Positions 1 to 5,888 of a stretch of DNA of 37,277 bases are shown in pieces. The notes below the pieces were generated by a model. It was not told the DNA's origin, searched no databases, and saw only the letters and a list, made by a program, of their open reading frames with translations. The stretch spans positions 1 through 37,277 of the forward strand of contig CALEPT010000217.1 in the NCBI GenBank assembly GCA_937910385.1. The letters are read 5' to 3'. The translations under genes were made by a program, and so were the position numbers. Positions within the stretch are counted from its first letter, which is position 1. Each line of letters opens with the position of its first letter. This stretch comes from an uncultured Ruminococcus sp. Lineage in GTDB: Bacteria > Bacillota > Clostridia > Oscillospirales > Ruminococcaceae.

Positions 1-29
1 ACCTCCGGAATCAAAAATATCACTCTCAG

Positions 30-58
30 ATTATACCACAAAAAGCCCGAAAAGTCCA
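30..58 (-). promoter_or_regulatory. Putative promoter reading out of the left edge
   Basis: On the minus strand TGGACT (53-58) and TATAAT (30-35) are separated by 17 bases, with TG just before the -10. A GGAGGT ribosome site lies at 2-7, so a start codon is expected just beyond base 1. By position this should be the tnpC transposase gene of the IS66 element. The -35 matches consensus only 4 of 6. Confidence 0.45.
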
Positions 59-78
59 GTGATACCGAACTTTTCGGG
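46..78 (-). terminator. Hairpin with T-tract after tnpB
   Basis: A perfect 10-bp stem (CCCGAAAAGT at 46-55 with ACTTTTCGGG at 69-78) encloses a 13-base loop. On the minus strand it is followed by CTTTTTG, as in an intrinsic terminator. It sits between tnpB and the expected tnpC and overlaps the -35 region of the promoter listed at 30-58, so it may limit read-through into the transposase gene. Confidence 0.6.
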
Positions 79-125
79 ACGTAGAAATATTATTGACATT
101 TGTGTATACTTTAACTGTGGAAATC

Positions 126-482
126 TCAGCATACCGCTCCTGTTTTCGCCGGTTTTATTGCTGTTTTCTGTTCAATGGACAAACCTTCCATCAGCCAGCG
201 AAATTCCTGCTGCGTAATCTGTTTTGCTTCATCTGAATCTCTCGGCCATTTGTACTTTCCGTTTTCAAGCCTTTTGTACAGCAGCACGAATCCGTCTTCT
301 TCCCACAACAGAGCTTTTATCCTGTCGCATCGCTTACCGCAGAACAGAAACAGACTGCCGGAAAATACATCAAGCTTGAAATTATGCTGAACAATTGCTG
401 CAAGTCCGTCTATTGCTTTACGCATATCTGTATATCCGCAGACGATGTAGATATGCTCCGCACGGCTGACATCTCCGATCAT
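126..482 (-). CDS. tnpB: IS66 family accessory protein TnpB
   Basis: This 118-residue protein is the IS66 Orf2/TnpB type. It shows the family pattern of an early YTDMRKAIDGL segment (about 18-28), a central SLFLFCGKRCDRIKALLWEEDGF block (43-65) and YKRLENGKYKWP (69-80). In IS66 elements this protein is needed for transposition, but its biochemical role is unresolved. Its start overlaps the stop of tnpA by four bases (ATGA, 479-482), so translation is probably coupled. Length is normal for the family and no break is seen. The catalytic DDE transposase tnpC would lie beyond the left edge. Confidence 0.93.
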   Translation of the reverse strand: MIGDVSRAEHIYIVCGYTDMRKAIDGLAAIVQHNFKLDVFSGSLFLFCGKRCDRIKALLWEEDGFVLLYKRLENGKYKWPRDSDEAKQITQQEFRWLMEGLSIEQKTAIKPAKTGAVC

Positions 483-805
483 CTCAGTACTCCGAGCAGC
501 CGCTTGAGTGTATCTTCATTAAAATCATCAGGCAGCGATATTTTTACATCTCCTACGGATAGTTCTATTTTCTCTGCTGTAGTTTCTGTTCCTGCGATCG
601 GTTCTACAGGTACTATGTCATGCTGTTCGATCTCATTACATACCGCCTGACGCATTCGTTTCAGCCTGTAATAATATGTCTTGAGATTGATCCCGTTCTC
701 CTTGCACCAGTCGGTTACAGTAAGACCACTTTCGTTTCTGCTTCTCACCATTTCCGCCCATTGTGCCAGTTTTACTTCTTTTTTTACCTTTGCTATCTCA
801 TTCAT
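479..805 (-). CDS. tnpA: IS66 family protein TnpA (helix-turn-helix)
   Basis: This 108-residue protein is the IS66 OrfA/TnpA. The segment from about 27 to 50 (TVTDWCKENGINLKTYYYRLKRM) is the helix-turn-helix common to these proteins and should bind the element's ends. The C-terminal half is acidic and variable. I choose the ATG at 803-805 because GGAG lies nine bases upstream; an earlier in-frame TTG would sit directly on that ribosome site. It is the first gene of the tnpA-tnpB(-tnpC) operon and overlaps tnpB by four bases. Confidence 0.9.
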   Translation of the reverse strand: MNEIAKVKKEVKLAQWAEMVRSRNESGLTVTDWCKENGINLKTYYYRLKRMRQAVCNEIEQHDIVPVEPIAGTETTAEKIELSVGDVKISLPDDFNEDTLKRLLGVLR

Positions 806-947
806 TCCAATCAACTCCAGTTAGACTTCTTTGCTTACTTCTAGTTTAGTCTATTTGGACTTCGTTGGATAGGGTGGTTTCTTTTTAGGCGGTTACGGTA
901 TAGCTGCAATCAGTCCGAGTTAGGAATGATTAAGCCAAGATACCAAA

Positions 948-980
948 ACTCCCTACAAGGTTATTTAACTTGTAGGGAGT
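948..980 (-). terminator. Terminator of the retron operon
   Basis: A perfect 12-bp stem (ACTCCCTACAAG 948-959 with CTTGTAGGGAGT 969-980) surrounds a 9-base loop and is followed on the minus strand by TTTTGG. It starts six bases after the stop of the last small gene (987) and lies about 50 bp from the IS66 end. It is the only strong terminator seen after the retron genes, so it defines the 3' end of that operon. Confidence 0.8.
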
Positions 981-986
981 ATCAGC

Positions 987-1199
987 TTAGTCTAATTCTT
1001 GTTCGAGCAAATCAGTTAGGATCGAATAGTCAAGGTACTGTATGCCAAATTCGCCTTTATGGATACGCTCTGCTAAACGACTGTTATAGAACAGCTTCAT
1101 GGCAGCATCTGTGGTGATATTTCGCCTATCACTCAAGCAGAATATAATATCTTCCTCGAGATGCTCCCTATAGAAGTTTTCAAGGTCCTTTTCACTCAT
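987..1199 (-). CDS. Small protein of the DUF3791/DUF3990 cassette
   Basis: This 70-residue acidic cytosolic protein contains FCLSDRRNITTDAAMKLFYN (20-39) and GEFGIQYLDYSILTDLLEQE. From memory this is the pattern of the small partner commonly encoded next to DUF3990 genes in Firmicutes. No function is established. Its ATG overlaps the stop of the DUF3990 gene by four bases (1196-1199), so it is translationally coupled and last in the operon. By analogy with toxin-antitoxin pairs it could be a neutralising or specificity partner of the ADP-ribosyltransferase-like protein; that is inference only. Confidence 0.75.
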   Translation of the reverse strand: MSEKDLENFYREHLEEDIIFCLSDRRNITTDAAMKLFYNSRLAERIHKGEFGIQYLDYSILTDLLEQELD

Positions 1200-1678
1200 A
1201 ATACCACCTCGAAGGATTTCTGAAATATTAGCGACTGATCAATTGCTTCCTGTGAAATAAATGCTATCTGGTCGTATGTCTTGTACACACGAATCTCCTG
1301 TATTGCTCTTTCTCTGTCCCAGATGCCGCGCTTATACATATCTACAACACGAAACACCTTGTCATTTGCAACTTTCCCCTTAATTATATCGTATTTCAGA
1401 TATTCGTCGAACCCATTTCGACAGCCGCATACGAAGTCGATCCAAGTCTCAAGATCATCTGAGAAATCCATGATACGCTGATCTGAAGATATCGTCATTT
1501 CATAAACGTTGACAAAGCCTATCTGTTTCTCATGAATTGCGGCTTTTCGTTTAGCCCAGCGCTCCGCCTGCTCTTTTACTGTTGTTACATAAAAACCGAC
1601 ACCAAAATCAAGTCTTTTTGCAGAATGTAGCAGGTCAGGAGCTTTTACTATTGCATCTGAACCATGATATACTATCAT
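1196..1678 (-). CDS. DUF3990 protein, ADP-ribosyltransferase-like
   Basis: This 160-residue protein is a DUF3990 member, a family placed in the ADP-ribosyltransferase fold group. The expected landmarks are visible: YHGS near the N-terminus (His5), DFGVGFYVTT at 24-33 (Tyr30) and a late YDQIAF at 135-140 (Gln137). These fit the H-Y-E/Q style of NAD-binding active site. ADNKV-like VANDKVFRVVDMY at 103-115 is also typical. The likely activity is NAD-dependent modification of a host or invader target, so it may be the toxin of the cassette. It lies between two small genes with four-base overlaps at both ends, in the same operon as the retron reverse transcriptase. The target is unknown. Confidence 0.82.
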   Translation of the reverse strand: MIVYHGSDAIVKAPDLLHSAKRLDFGVGFYVTTVKEQAERWAKRKAAIHEKQIGFVNVYEMTISSDQRIMDFSDDLETWIDFVCGCRNGFDEYLKYDIIKGKVANDKVFRVVDMYKRGIWDRERAIQEIRVYKTYDQIAFISQEAIDQSLIFQKSFEVVL

Positions 1679-1944
1679 ATTCTCGCTCCTTTCGCCTGAA
1701 CAAACTCCATAACGTCGCTAACTATACTTTCCGAACTCATAGTATGGATCACATCATAAAAAGGTACAAGGTAGTTGCTAATGCAACCAGTACTCTCTAA
1801 TATACGATAAACATCGGAAGTTGAACATCCATTTGCGTTGGCAATTTCATTTATAATATAGATTATGAATTCGGTTACTTCTCTGGTCATATTAGCCCAC
1901 TCCTTTTTATGATAAAGCTGCGCAAGATCGATTTTACAAGCCAT
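1675..1944 (-). CDS. DUF3791 domain protein
   Basis: This 89-residue protein has the DUF3791 pattern: FIIYIINEIANANGCSTSDVYRILESTGCISNYLVPFYDVIHTM over residues 26-69. The family is small, helical and of unknown function. It is usually found directly beside DUF3990 genes and may be the cognate antitoxin or adaptor. The ATG at 1942-1944 shares one base with the TAA of the reverse transcriptase (TAATG), and its own stop overlaps the DUF3990 start by four bases. Translation is therefore probably coupled from the RT through to the toxin-like gene. Confidence 0.82.
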   Translation of the reverse strand: MACKIDLAQLYHKKEWANMTREVTEFIIYIINEIANANGCSTSDVYRILESTGCISNYLVPFYDVIHTMSSESIVSDVMEFVQAKGARI

Positions 1945-2987
1945 TATCTAAGAGCCCAATCAGGCCATATTATTGAATCAATTTCCGTTAAAAAAACTCG
2001 CCCAACATCAGGCTCTACCATATTAATATAATAAGCTTTTCCATACAGGTACTCTCGATAATGGATTCTTTTATTCGCGTTAGAATTCTCAAGATGTGAA
2101 TCGACTCCAAATCTTTTACAGTAGTATATTTCTTTTCTGAGATCTCGTTTGAACTTTTTAGGCACTCTAACTTTACCATTTTGCACAACAAGACCTGTTA
2201 TGAATTTTGGATTATTATTCGTATAATATCGCGTTTTATCATTAATCCTAAATTTATATTTTTTTAAAATATTGTATACTTCGGTATACAATTCACTGAT
2301 ATCTTCTTGTGCAGAAAAAGTAATATCGTCAGCATATCGCGTGTATACAGCTTTGCTGCGTTTAGCTAAATCGCTTAGTTCTTCATCTAATTCTTTACAA
2401 ACAATATTAGCGATATATGGACTTGTTGGAGCCCCTTGAGGCAAGACATAATTATTATAAATATCCTTACAGCAACAAATTTTACTTAATTCCTGTGATG
2501 CTTCAAAACTATACCCCGCCTCAATGAATAATTCCAAGACTTTATCAATGTATATTGATCCAAAAAAATCTTTTATATCAATACACAGTGCAAATTGATT
2601 ATTACAATGCTGCTTTGCATTATCATATATTGAACGTCCTTTTACGAAACCATAAGCTTCTTTGGAAATTTCGATTGTCACCAATATATTATCCAGTATC
2701 CATTTTTGAACCGATTTCAATTTTCTCGAAGGCGCCTTTATAAGTCTTTTTTTGTTTATATTGTCTATATAAAAGCAATGATAATATCTTTCCAGGAAAT
2801 CTGTATATGATTTCCTAAAACCAAAAATCTTGTAAATATGTTTTTTGTCAAATATAACAGGCCTATTGTTAGCTAAAAGATTGTTTGAATAATGTAAAAT
2901 TTTATTCTTATGTTCTTCTGAAATTGATACTTCGTTAATCCATGAACACAAATTCTCTATGTATTTTTCTTTATCCGTACTATTCAT
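1944..2987 (-). CDS. Retron reverse transcriptase
   Basis: This 347-residue protein is a retron-type RT. The retron-specific NAxxH motif is NAKQH at 123-127. Motif A is CIDIKDFFGSI (135-145), followed by LPQGAPTSPYIANI (182-195). The catalytic YADD box is at 218-221 and the region Y (V/I)TG motif at 263-265 (ITGLVV). It reverse transcribes the msd part of the adjacent RNA and leaves a branched RNA-DNA molecule. I place the start at 2985-2987 (MNSTDK) with AAAGGTGA upstream. A longer frame to 3083 runs through the msd RNA and is not credible as coding. The gene follows the winged-helix gene and msr-msd, and is coupled to the DUF3791 gene by TAATG. Confidence 0.95.
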   Translation of the reverse strand: MNSTDKEKYIENLCSWINEVSISEEHKNKILHYSNNLLANNRPVIFDKKHIYKIFGFRKSYTDFLERYYHCFYIDNINKKRLIKAPSRKLKSVQKWILDNILVTIEISKEAYGFVKGRSIYDNAKQHCNNQFALCIDIKDFFGSIYIDKVLELFIEAGYSFEASQELSKICCCKDIYNNYVLPQGAPTSPYIANIVCKELDEELSDLAKRSKAVYTRYADDITFSAQEDISELYTEVYNILKKYKFRINDKTRYYTNNNPKFITGLVVQNGKVRVPKKFKRDLRKEIYYCKRFGVDSHLENSNANKRIHYREYLYGKAYYINMVEPDVGRVFLTEIDSIIWPDWALR

Positions 2988-3007
2988 AAATTCACCTTTA
3001 TAAATAA

Positions 3008-3188
3008 ACTCCGAGTATTCAATACGATACAACATGGTAGTGCAACAGTAATTAATTTCAAATACTCTTGCAAATACGTACACTCACAATAATTCAAGCA
3101 CCCCGCAGATTTGCAAGAGTATTTGAAATTATGCTAATGCCGTTCTTTTATGAGGCGAATCGCTCTCTTGCTATTGAATACTCGGAGT
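3008..3188 (-). ncRNA. Retron msr-msd RNA gene
   Basis: Read on the minus strand this contains the whole retron RNA plan. The a1 repeat ACTCCGAGTATTCAATA (3172-3188) pairs perfectly over 17 bp with a2 (3008-3024). Immediately after a1 comes GCAAGAG, matching the branching-G context (AGCGAGAG) of Ec86; the candidate branch G is base 3171. The msr part (about 3131-3171) has a small GCGA/CGC hairpin. The msd is a 22-bp perfect inverted repeat (3054-3075 with 3109-3130; 23 with the T-A pair 3053/3131) around a 33-base loop. The a2 repeat ends 20 bases before the RT start codon. The expected msDNA is a long hairpin of roughly 75-90 nt; the exact end is not predictable here. Confidence 0.93.
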
Positions 3189-3192
3189 ATTA

Positions 3193-3516
3193 TTAGCTTT
3201 TATCAAGAAAATCCTCTTCCATAGGGATATACTTACTATCAATCCACGAATATGCATATATGTCTTCGGAATTGTCTTCATCGTTTACTTCAAGAGAAAA
3301 ATCGCTTTCAGGCAGGCACATTTCTAATCCTTTTTCAGTTATTTTAATATCATTCTCAAATCGTTTAATATACCTTTTTTTCTCAAGAGAAACAATCATA
3401 TCCATTATTTCATTTGAATTGCAGCCCAAAATCAATGATGCATTATATACACTGAAATTATCACTTCTATTAATAATATCAAGCAAAACGCGTTCACTTA
3501 TATTTAGAGTTTTCAT
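3193..3516 (-). CDS. Retron-associated winged-helix protein
   Basis: This 107-residue protein has a helix-turn-helix/winged-helix look over 4-64: ISERVLLDIINRSDNFSVYNASLILGCNS, then EIMDMIVSLEKKRYIKRFENDIKITEKGLE, where the last part resembles a beta-wing. The C-terminal 40 residues are strongly acidic. In PRTase-type retrons a winged-helix protein accompanies the phosphoribosyltransferase and is taken to be part of the effector. I choose the ATG at 3514-3516 because AAGGCGG lies six bases upstream; an ATG at 3543 has no clear ribosome site. It overlaps the PRTase gene by 23 bases, and its stop codon is four bases from the a1 repeat of the retron RNA. Confidence 0.82.
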   Translation of the reverse strand: MKTLNISERVLLDIINRSDNFSVYNASLILGCNSNEIMDMIVSLEKKRYIKRFENDIKITEKGLEMCLPESDFSLEVNDEDNSEDIYAYSWIDSKYIPMEEDFLDKS

Positions 3517-4495
3517 ATTTCGCCGCCTTATATGCATTTTCATTTCTTTTATTTTTCTTCTGTTTTAATTGATCTATATACGGCCGAAGTTTCTTTTCAT
3601 TTCGCAGAAAAGGCGGATGATTATCAGCTATTTCCAACCAAAAAGAACTTAACGTATTATTGGGAGTACCATAATAAAAAGATATCCCGAGTGCACAGCC
3701 TTCAAAGCCCATAGAATATGTATATTCTTCAGTTAAATTTGAATGAACTGCTTCATTTAATACTTCCTCATATTTAAGAACAGTTTCATATCTTTCTGAT
3801 GTCTCCTCAATTATTGGATCAATATTCTTATTAACAAGACTATATATTAAAGGATATGTATTATTTAAAGGTGCGTTGCCATCGCTTGGTATTTCAAAAT
3901 TATTTATTGTTTTTTCGGTAATATACAAACCACAAATCAGATAAATGGCATTATTATTCACATAGAGTTTTATCTCATTAATTCTATCTTTAAAAAACTT
4001 ATTGATAGTCTTTCCTGTACCAAGAATATCATCAAGGAATACAAAGACCTTGCATCTTTCCAGCCTCTTTTTCTTTTCTTTTTTATTAACTTTAGAAAAA
4101 ACATTTATTATGTTATCGTCAGGGAATTTATTAATCAACCTCAGCGTTGATCTTAAAAAATCGCCGCCTGAAACTATATCTGATTCAACAGTAAAAATCA
4201 TTATTTCATCATATGTTATTTCACCAAATTCTTCAATTATTTCAGGTCGTTTTAAAAACTGCATCAATCTATCAACTAAGTTTTTTAAATCCAGCCTGTA
4301 CTTGCACTCAGAAATGTATTCATACTGTGTAAGAAGGTATAAAAAGGCTTGCTTTGTATCATTATCAGGTATATTAGATATCCATTCATTAATATTTCTT
4401 TCCAAATTCGTCAGATATTTCTGATCAATATTTATATCACGATCGGTAAGATTATTATTATTATAGAATTGTTCTATCGCTTCCTGTATCTCCAA
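3494..4495 (-). CDS. Retron effector with phosphoribosyltransferase-like domain
   Basis: This 333-residue protein carries VFLDDILGTGKT at 152-163, a good match to the PRPP-binding loop of type I phosphoribosyltransferases (two acidic residues, then a G-T-G-x-T turn). The C-terminal region has YGTPNNTLSSFWL (275-287), typical of the retron-linked branch. The N-terminal 90 residues are helical; the C-terminus is lysine-rich. PRTase plus winged-helix plus retron RT is a known retron architecture in which the first two are presumed effectors. The start is TTG at 4493-4495, with AGGAG nine bases upstream; no ATG fits. It is the first gene of the retron operon. The nucleotide or base substrate is unknown. 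Confidence 0.88.
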   Translation of the reverse strand: MEIQEAIEQFYNNNNLTDRDINIDQKYLTNLERNINEWISNIPDNDTKQAFLYLLTQYEYISECKYRLDLKNLVDRLMQFLKRPEIIEEFGEITYDEIMIFTVESDIVSGGDFLRSTLRLINKFPDDNIINVFSKVNKKEKKKRLERCKVFVFLDDILGTGKTINKFFKDRINEIKLYVNNNAIYLICGLYITEKTINNFEIPSDGNAPLNNTYPLIYSLVNKNIDPIIEETSERYETVLKYEEVLNEAVHSNLTEEYTYSMGFEGCALGISFYYGTPNNTLSSFWLEIADNHPPFLRNEKKLRPYIDQLKQKKNKRNENAYKAAKYENSKYK

Positions 4496-4603
4496 TATAC
4501 TCTCTCCTCGTTTTAACTGATAAAAACAATGTTTGAGAATTAATTATTCTTTTATTGTTGTCATTCATAGGATTGATCTTACAAGCCAATATCTCCTACT
4601 CAT

Positions 4604-4632
4604 ATTATATCATAAAAACAATCAAAATTCAA
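4604..4632 (-). promoter_or_regulatory. Promoter of the retron operon
   Basis: On the minus strand TTGAAT (4627-4632) and TATAAT (4604-4609) are 17 bases apart. It lies about 110 bases upstream of the PRTase start and is the only strong promoter-like sequence found upstream of the operon. A separate promoter for the retron RNA inside the winged-helix gene cannot be excluded. Confidence 0.7.
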
Positions 4633-4749
4633 CAAATATATTATTTGCTGTCGGAATGAAGAAATATCAATTGAAGACGATATACAAATTGACTTTTCAC
4701 TGCTCCAATGCTGCTAAACTAACCTTTTTTCTGTACTGATAGCAGTATT

Positions 4750-4982
4750 ATGAGCCACTGCCAGTCCAGAGAGGACACGCGTCTATATTACGCGCTTTTA
4801 TACCAGATAGGTGTATTAATTTCCTGTCAGGCTGCAATCAACGAAAGAAAGTAATTTCAAAATATACTCAGATTGGCTATTTTACGCTGAATCTGGACGA
4901 TGCTAAAGAATACCTTTACGCGAAGTCCCGGAGGCGTAGGATACTGAACTGGCACGATATTCACGTTAATGTGTTTATCTGA
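4750..4982 (+). pseudogene. Small gene interrupted by a frameshift (unknown function)
   Basis: An ATG at 4750 opens 34 codons (MSHCQSREDTRLYYALL...) ending at TAA 4852-4854. The frame one base back stays open and continues from the same point as KVISKYTQIGYFTLNLDDAK and on to TGA at 4980-4982. Both parts read like natural protein and meet at an A-rich run (GAAAGAAAG), so one gene of about 77 codons with a one-base lesion, or a -1 frameshift, is likely. A strong terminator follows at 4995. I do not recognise the product. Confidence 0.4.
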
Positions 4983-4994
4983 ATAAAAACAATG

Positions 4995-5027
4995 AGTCCT
5001 CACAGTTTCGGCTGTGAGGACTTTTTT
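4995..5027 (+). terminator. Strong intrinsic terminator
   Basis: A perfect 11-bp stem (AGTCCTCACAG 4995-5005 with CTGTGAGGACT 5012-5022) with a TTTCGG loop is followed by six T. It lies 12 bases after the frameshifted small gene and reads in the same direction. Confidence 0.88.
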
Positions 5028-5098
5028 GTTATAATAATGACCTCAGGTATATCTGCGGTCTTCCGTTTTTATTAATGCGAAAAAACAAATATGCTTAT

Positions 5099-5123
5099 GA
5101 TACCCAAATATTTACTGGGTGTC
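5099..5123 (-). terminator. Hairpin overlapping the end of the RHH gene
   Basis: GATACCCA (5099-5106) pairs with TGGGTGTC (5116-5123) allowing one G-T pair. It covers the last codons and stop of the ribbon-helix-helix gene and is followed on the minus strand by a T-rich stretch after about 13 bases. It is a plausible but imperfect terminator. Confidence 0.4.
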
Positions 5124-5306
5124 TTTATTTTTCAACTCCACCTTTATCTCGCCTTCCCTATCCTCAAATTCCTTAATGCACTTTCTGATGAGATAAAGAA
5201 TCTGTCCGTTGGCAGAACGTCCTTCGTATTTTGAGATATAGTGCAATTTATAATGGAGCTCCGGATCAATCTCTATTCCTAAATGCTTATTATTCTTATT
5301 TCTCAT
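5112..5306 (-). CDS. Arc-like ribbon-helix-helix DNA-binding protein
   Basis: This 64-residue basic protein begins with KHLGIEIDPELHYKLHYISKYEGRSANGQILYLIRKCIKEFE (7-48). The pattern is a short beta strand followed by two helices, with the turn at GRSANGQ, typical of Arc/MetJ-type repressors that bind DNA as dimers. The C-terminus is charged. The gene has AGGCGG upstream and faces away from the SLOG gene at 5414. The space between them holds two palindromic AAGTATACTT-type sites that are candidate operators for it. It may regulate itself and the neighbour; it could also be an orphan antitoxin. Confidence 0.8.
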   Translation of the reverse strand: MRNKNNKHLGIEIDPELHYKLHYISKYEGRSANGQILYLIRKCIKEFEDREGEIKVELKNKDTQ

Positions 5307-5354
5307 AAAACACCGCCTAAATCACTATATGTTTATTTTACGCGATTTTTATGA

Positions 5355-5360
5355 TATAAT
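5355..5360 (+). promoter_or_regulatory. -10 element before the SLOG gene
   Basis: TATAAT at 5355-5360 with TG two bases before it, 54 bases upstream of the ATG at 5414. The -35 is poor (TTTATT, 5332-5337, 17-base spacing), which fits an activator-dependent or weak promoter. Confidence 0.5.
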
Positions 5361-5365
5361 GTTAG

Positions 5366-5389
5366 AAGTATACTTGTTTTAAGTATACT
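5366..5389. promoter_or_regulatory. Paired palindromic operator candidates
   Basis: AAGTATACTT (5366-5375) is a perfect 10-bp palindrome and is repeated as AAGTATACT (5381-5389), 15 bases centre to centre. A further half site, AAGTAT, follows at 5392. They lie just after the -10 of the SLOG gene promoter, where a bound ribbon-helix-helix protein would block transcription. Confidence 0.5.
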
Positions 5390-5413
5390 ATAAGTATTTG
5401 CGGAGGTATAATT

Positions 5414-5752
5414 ATGAGGATTGCAATTGTTGGTTCAAGAACTCTTCACGTTAAAGATCTCGGGAAATACCTGCCGGAAGGTATTACGGAAATTGTCAGC
5501 GGAGGTGCAAGGGGCATTGATTCTGATGCAAGAGCATATGCACAGAGTCACGGAATTCCGCTGAAGGAGTTCCTTCCCGATTATGCAAGCTACGGCAGGA
5601 CTGCACCTTTAAAGCGTAATCTTGAGATAATCGCCTATGCAGACGTTGTGATAGCTTTCTGGGATAGACAGTCTCATGGCACGAAATATGTCATTGACCA
5701 TTGCCGTCAACAGAGAGTACCTGTAAGGGTTTTCGCGCCAAAGCAAATATAG
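5414..5752 (+). CDS. SLOG-family protein (DUF2493/YspA-like)
   Basis: This 112-residue protein has a Rossmann-like nucleotide-binding fold of the YspA/cpYpsA-related SLOG group. It shows MRIAIVGSRTL at the N-terminus, then IVSGGARGIDSDARAYA (27-43), PDYASYGRTAPLKRNLEIIAYADVVIAFWD (55-84) and a late SHGTKYVID. SLOG proteins bind nucleotide derivatives and some sense signals in anti-phage systems; small single-domain members like this have no assigned role. Start ATG 5414 has GGAGG seven bases upstream. It stands alone between the divergent RHH gene and a gene relic. Confidence 0.85.
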   Translation: MRIAIVGSRTLHVKDLGKYLPEGITEIVSGGARGIDSDARAYAQSHGIPLKEFLPDYASYGRTAPLKRNLEIIAYADVVIAFWDRQSHGTKYVIDHCRQQRVPVRVFAPKQI

Positions 5753-5858
5753 AATTTCAAGAAAAACAGTTTGCGTGAAAAAAGTGGTAAAATTCAAATT
5801 TTCATTTCGGATAGCTCTGCAAGATTCAAAACGAAAAATTCCGAAATCGGCATTTATA

Positions 5859-5886
5859 TTGACAAGTACATCTGGATATGTATACT
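5859..5886 (+). promoter_or_regulatory. Promoter in front of a gene relic
   Basis: TTGACA (5859-5864) and TATACT (5881-5886) with a 16-base gap and TG before the -10. It reads into the AAA-ATPase relic and toward the hairpin at 6024-6050, so any transcript would be a roughly 150-base RNA. Confidence 0.6.
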
Positions 5887-5888
5887 AA

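Larger units (their letters stand above)
1..896 (-). mobile_element. IS66-family insertion sequence, partial (left end outside window)
   Basis: tnpA and tnpB lie inside, and the sequence ending at 896 reads GTAACCGCCTAAAAAGAAAC on the minus strand. IS66 terminal repeats begin with GTAA, so 896 is the probable outer base. The next eight bases (897-904, ggtatagc) would be the target duplication, IS66 elements typically making 8 bp. The other end is not in the window, so neither repeat nor duplication can be confirmed. Confidence 0.75.

Noticed and set aside
3053..3131. Ordinary terminator or IS end for the 22-bp inverted repeat
   Set aside because: The repeat lies between a1/a2 repeats directly upstream of a retron RT with branch-G context, so the msd explanation is much better.
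3494..4495. P-loop NTPase reading of GTGKT in the first retron gene
   Set aside because: The preceding DD and LDDILGTGKT spacing fits a PRPP loop; there is no GxxxxGK[ST] pattern or Walker B partner.
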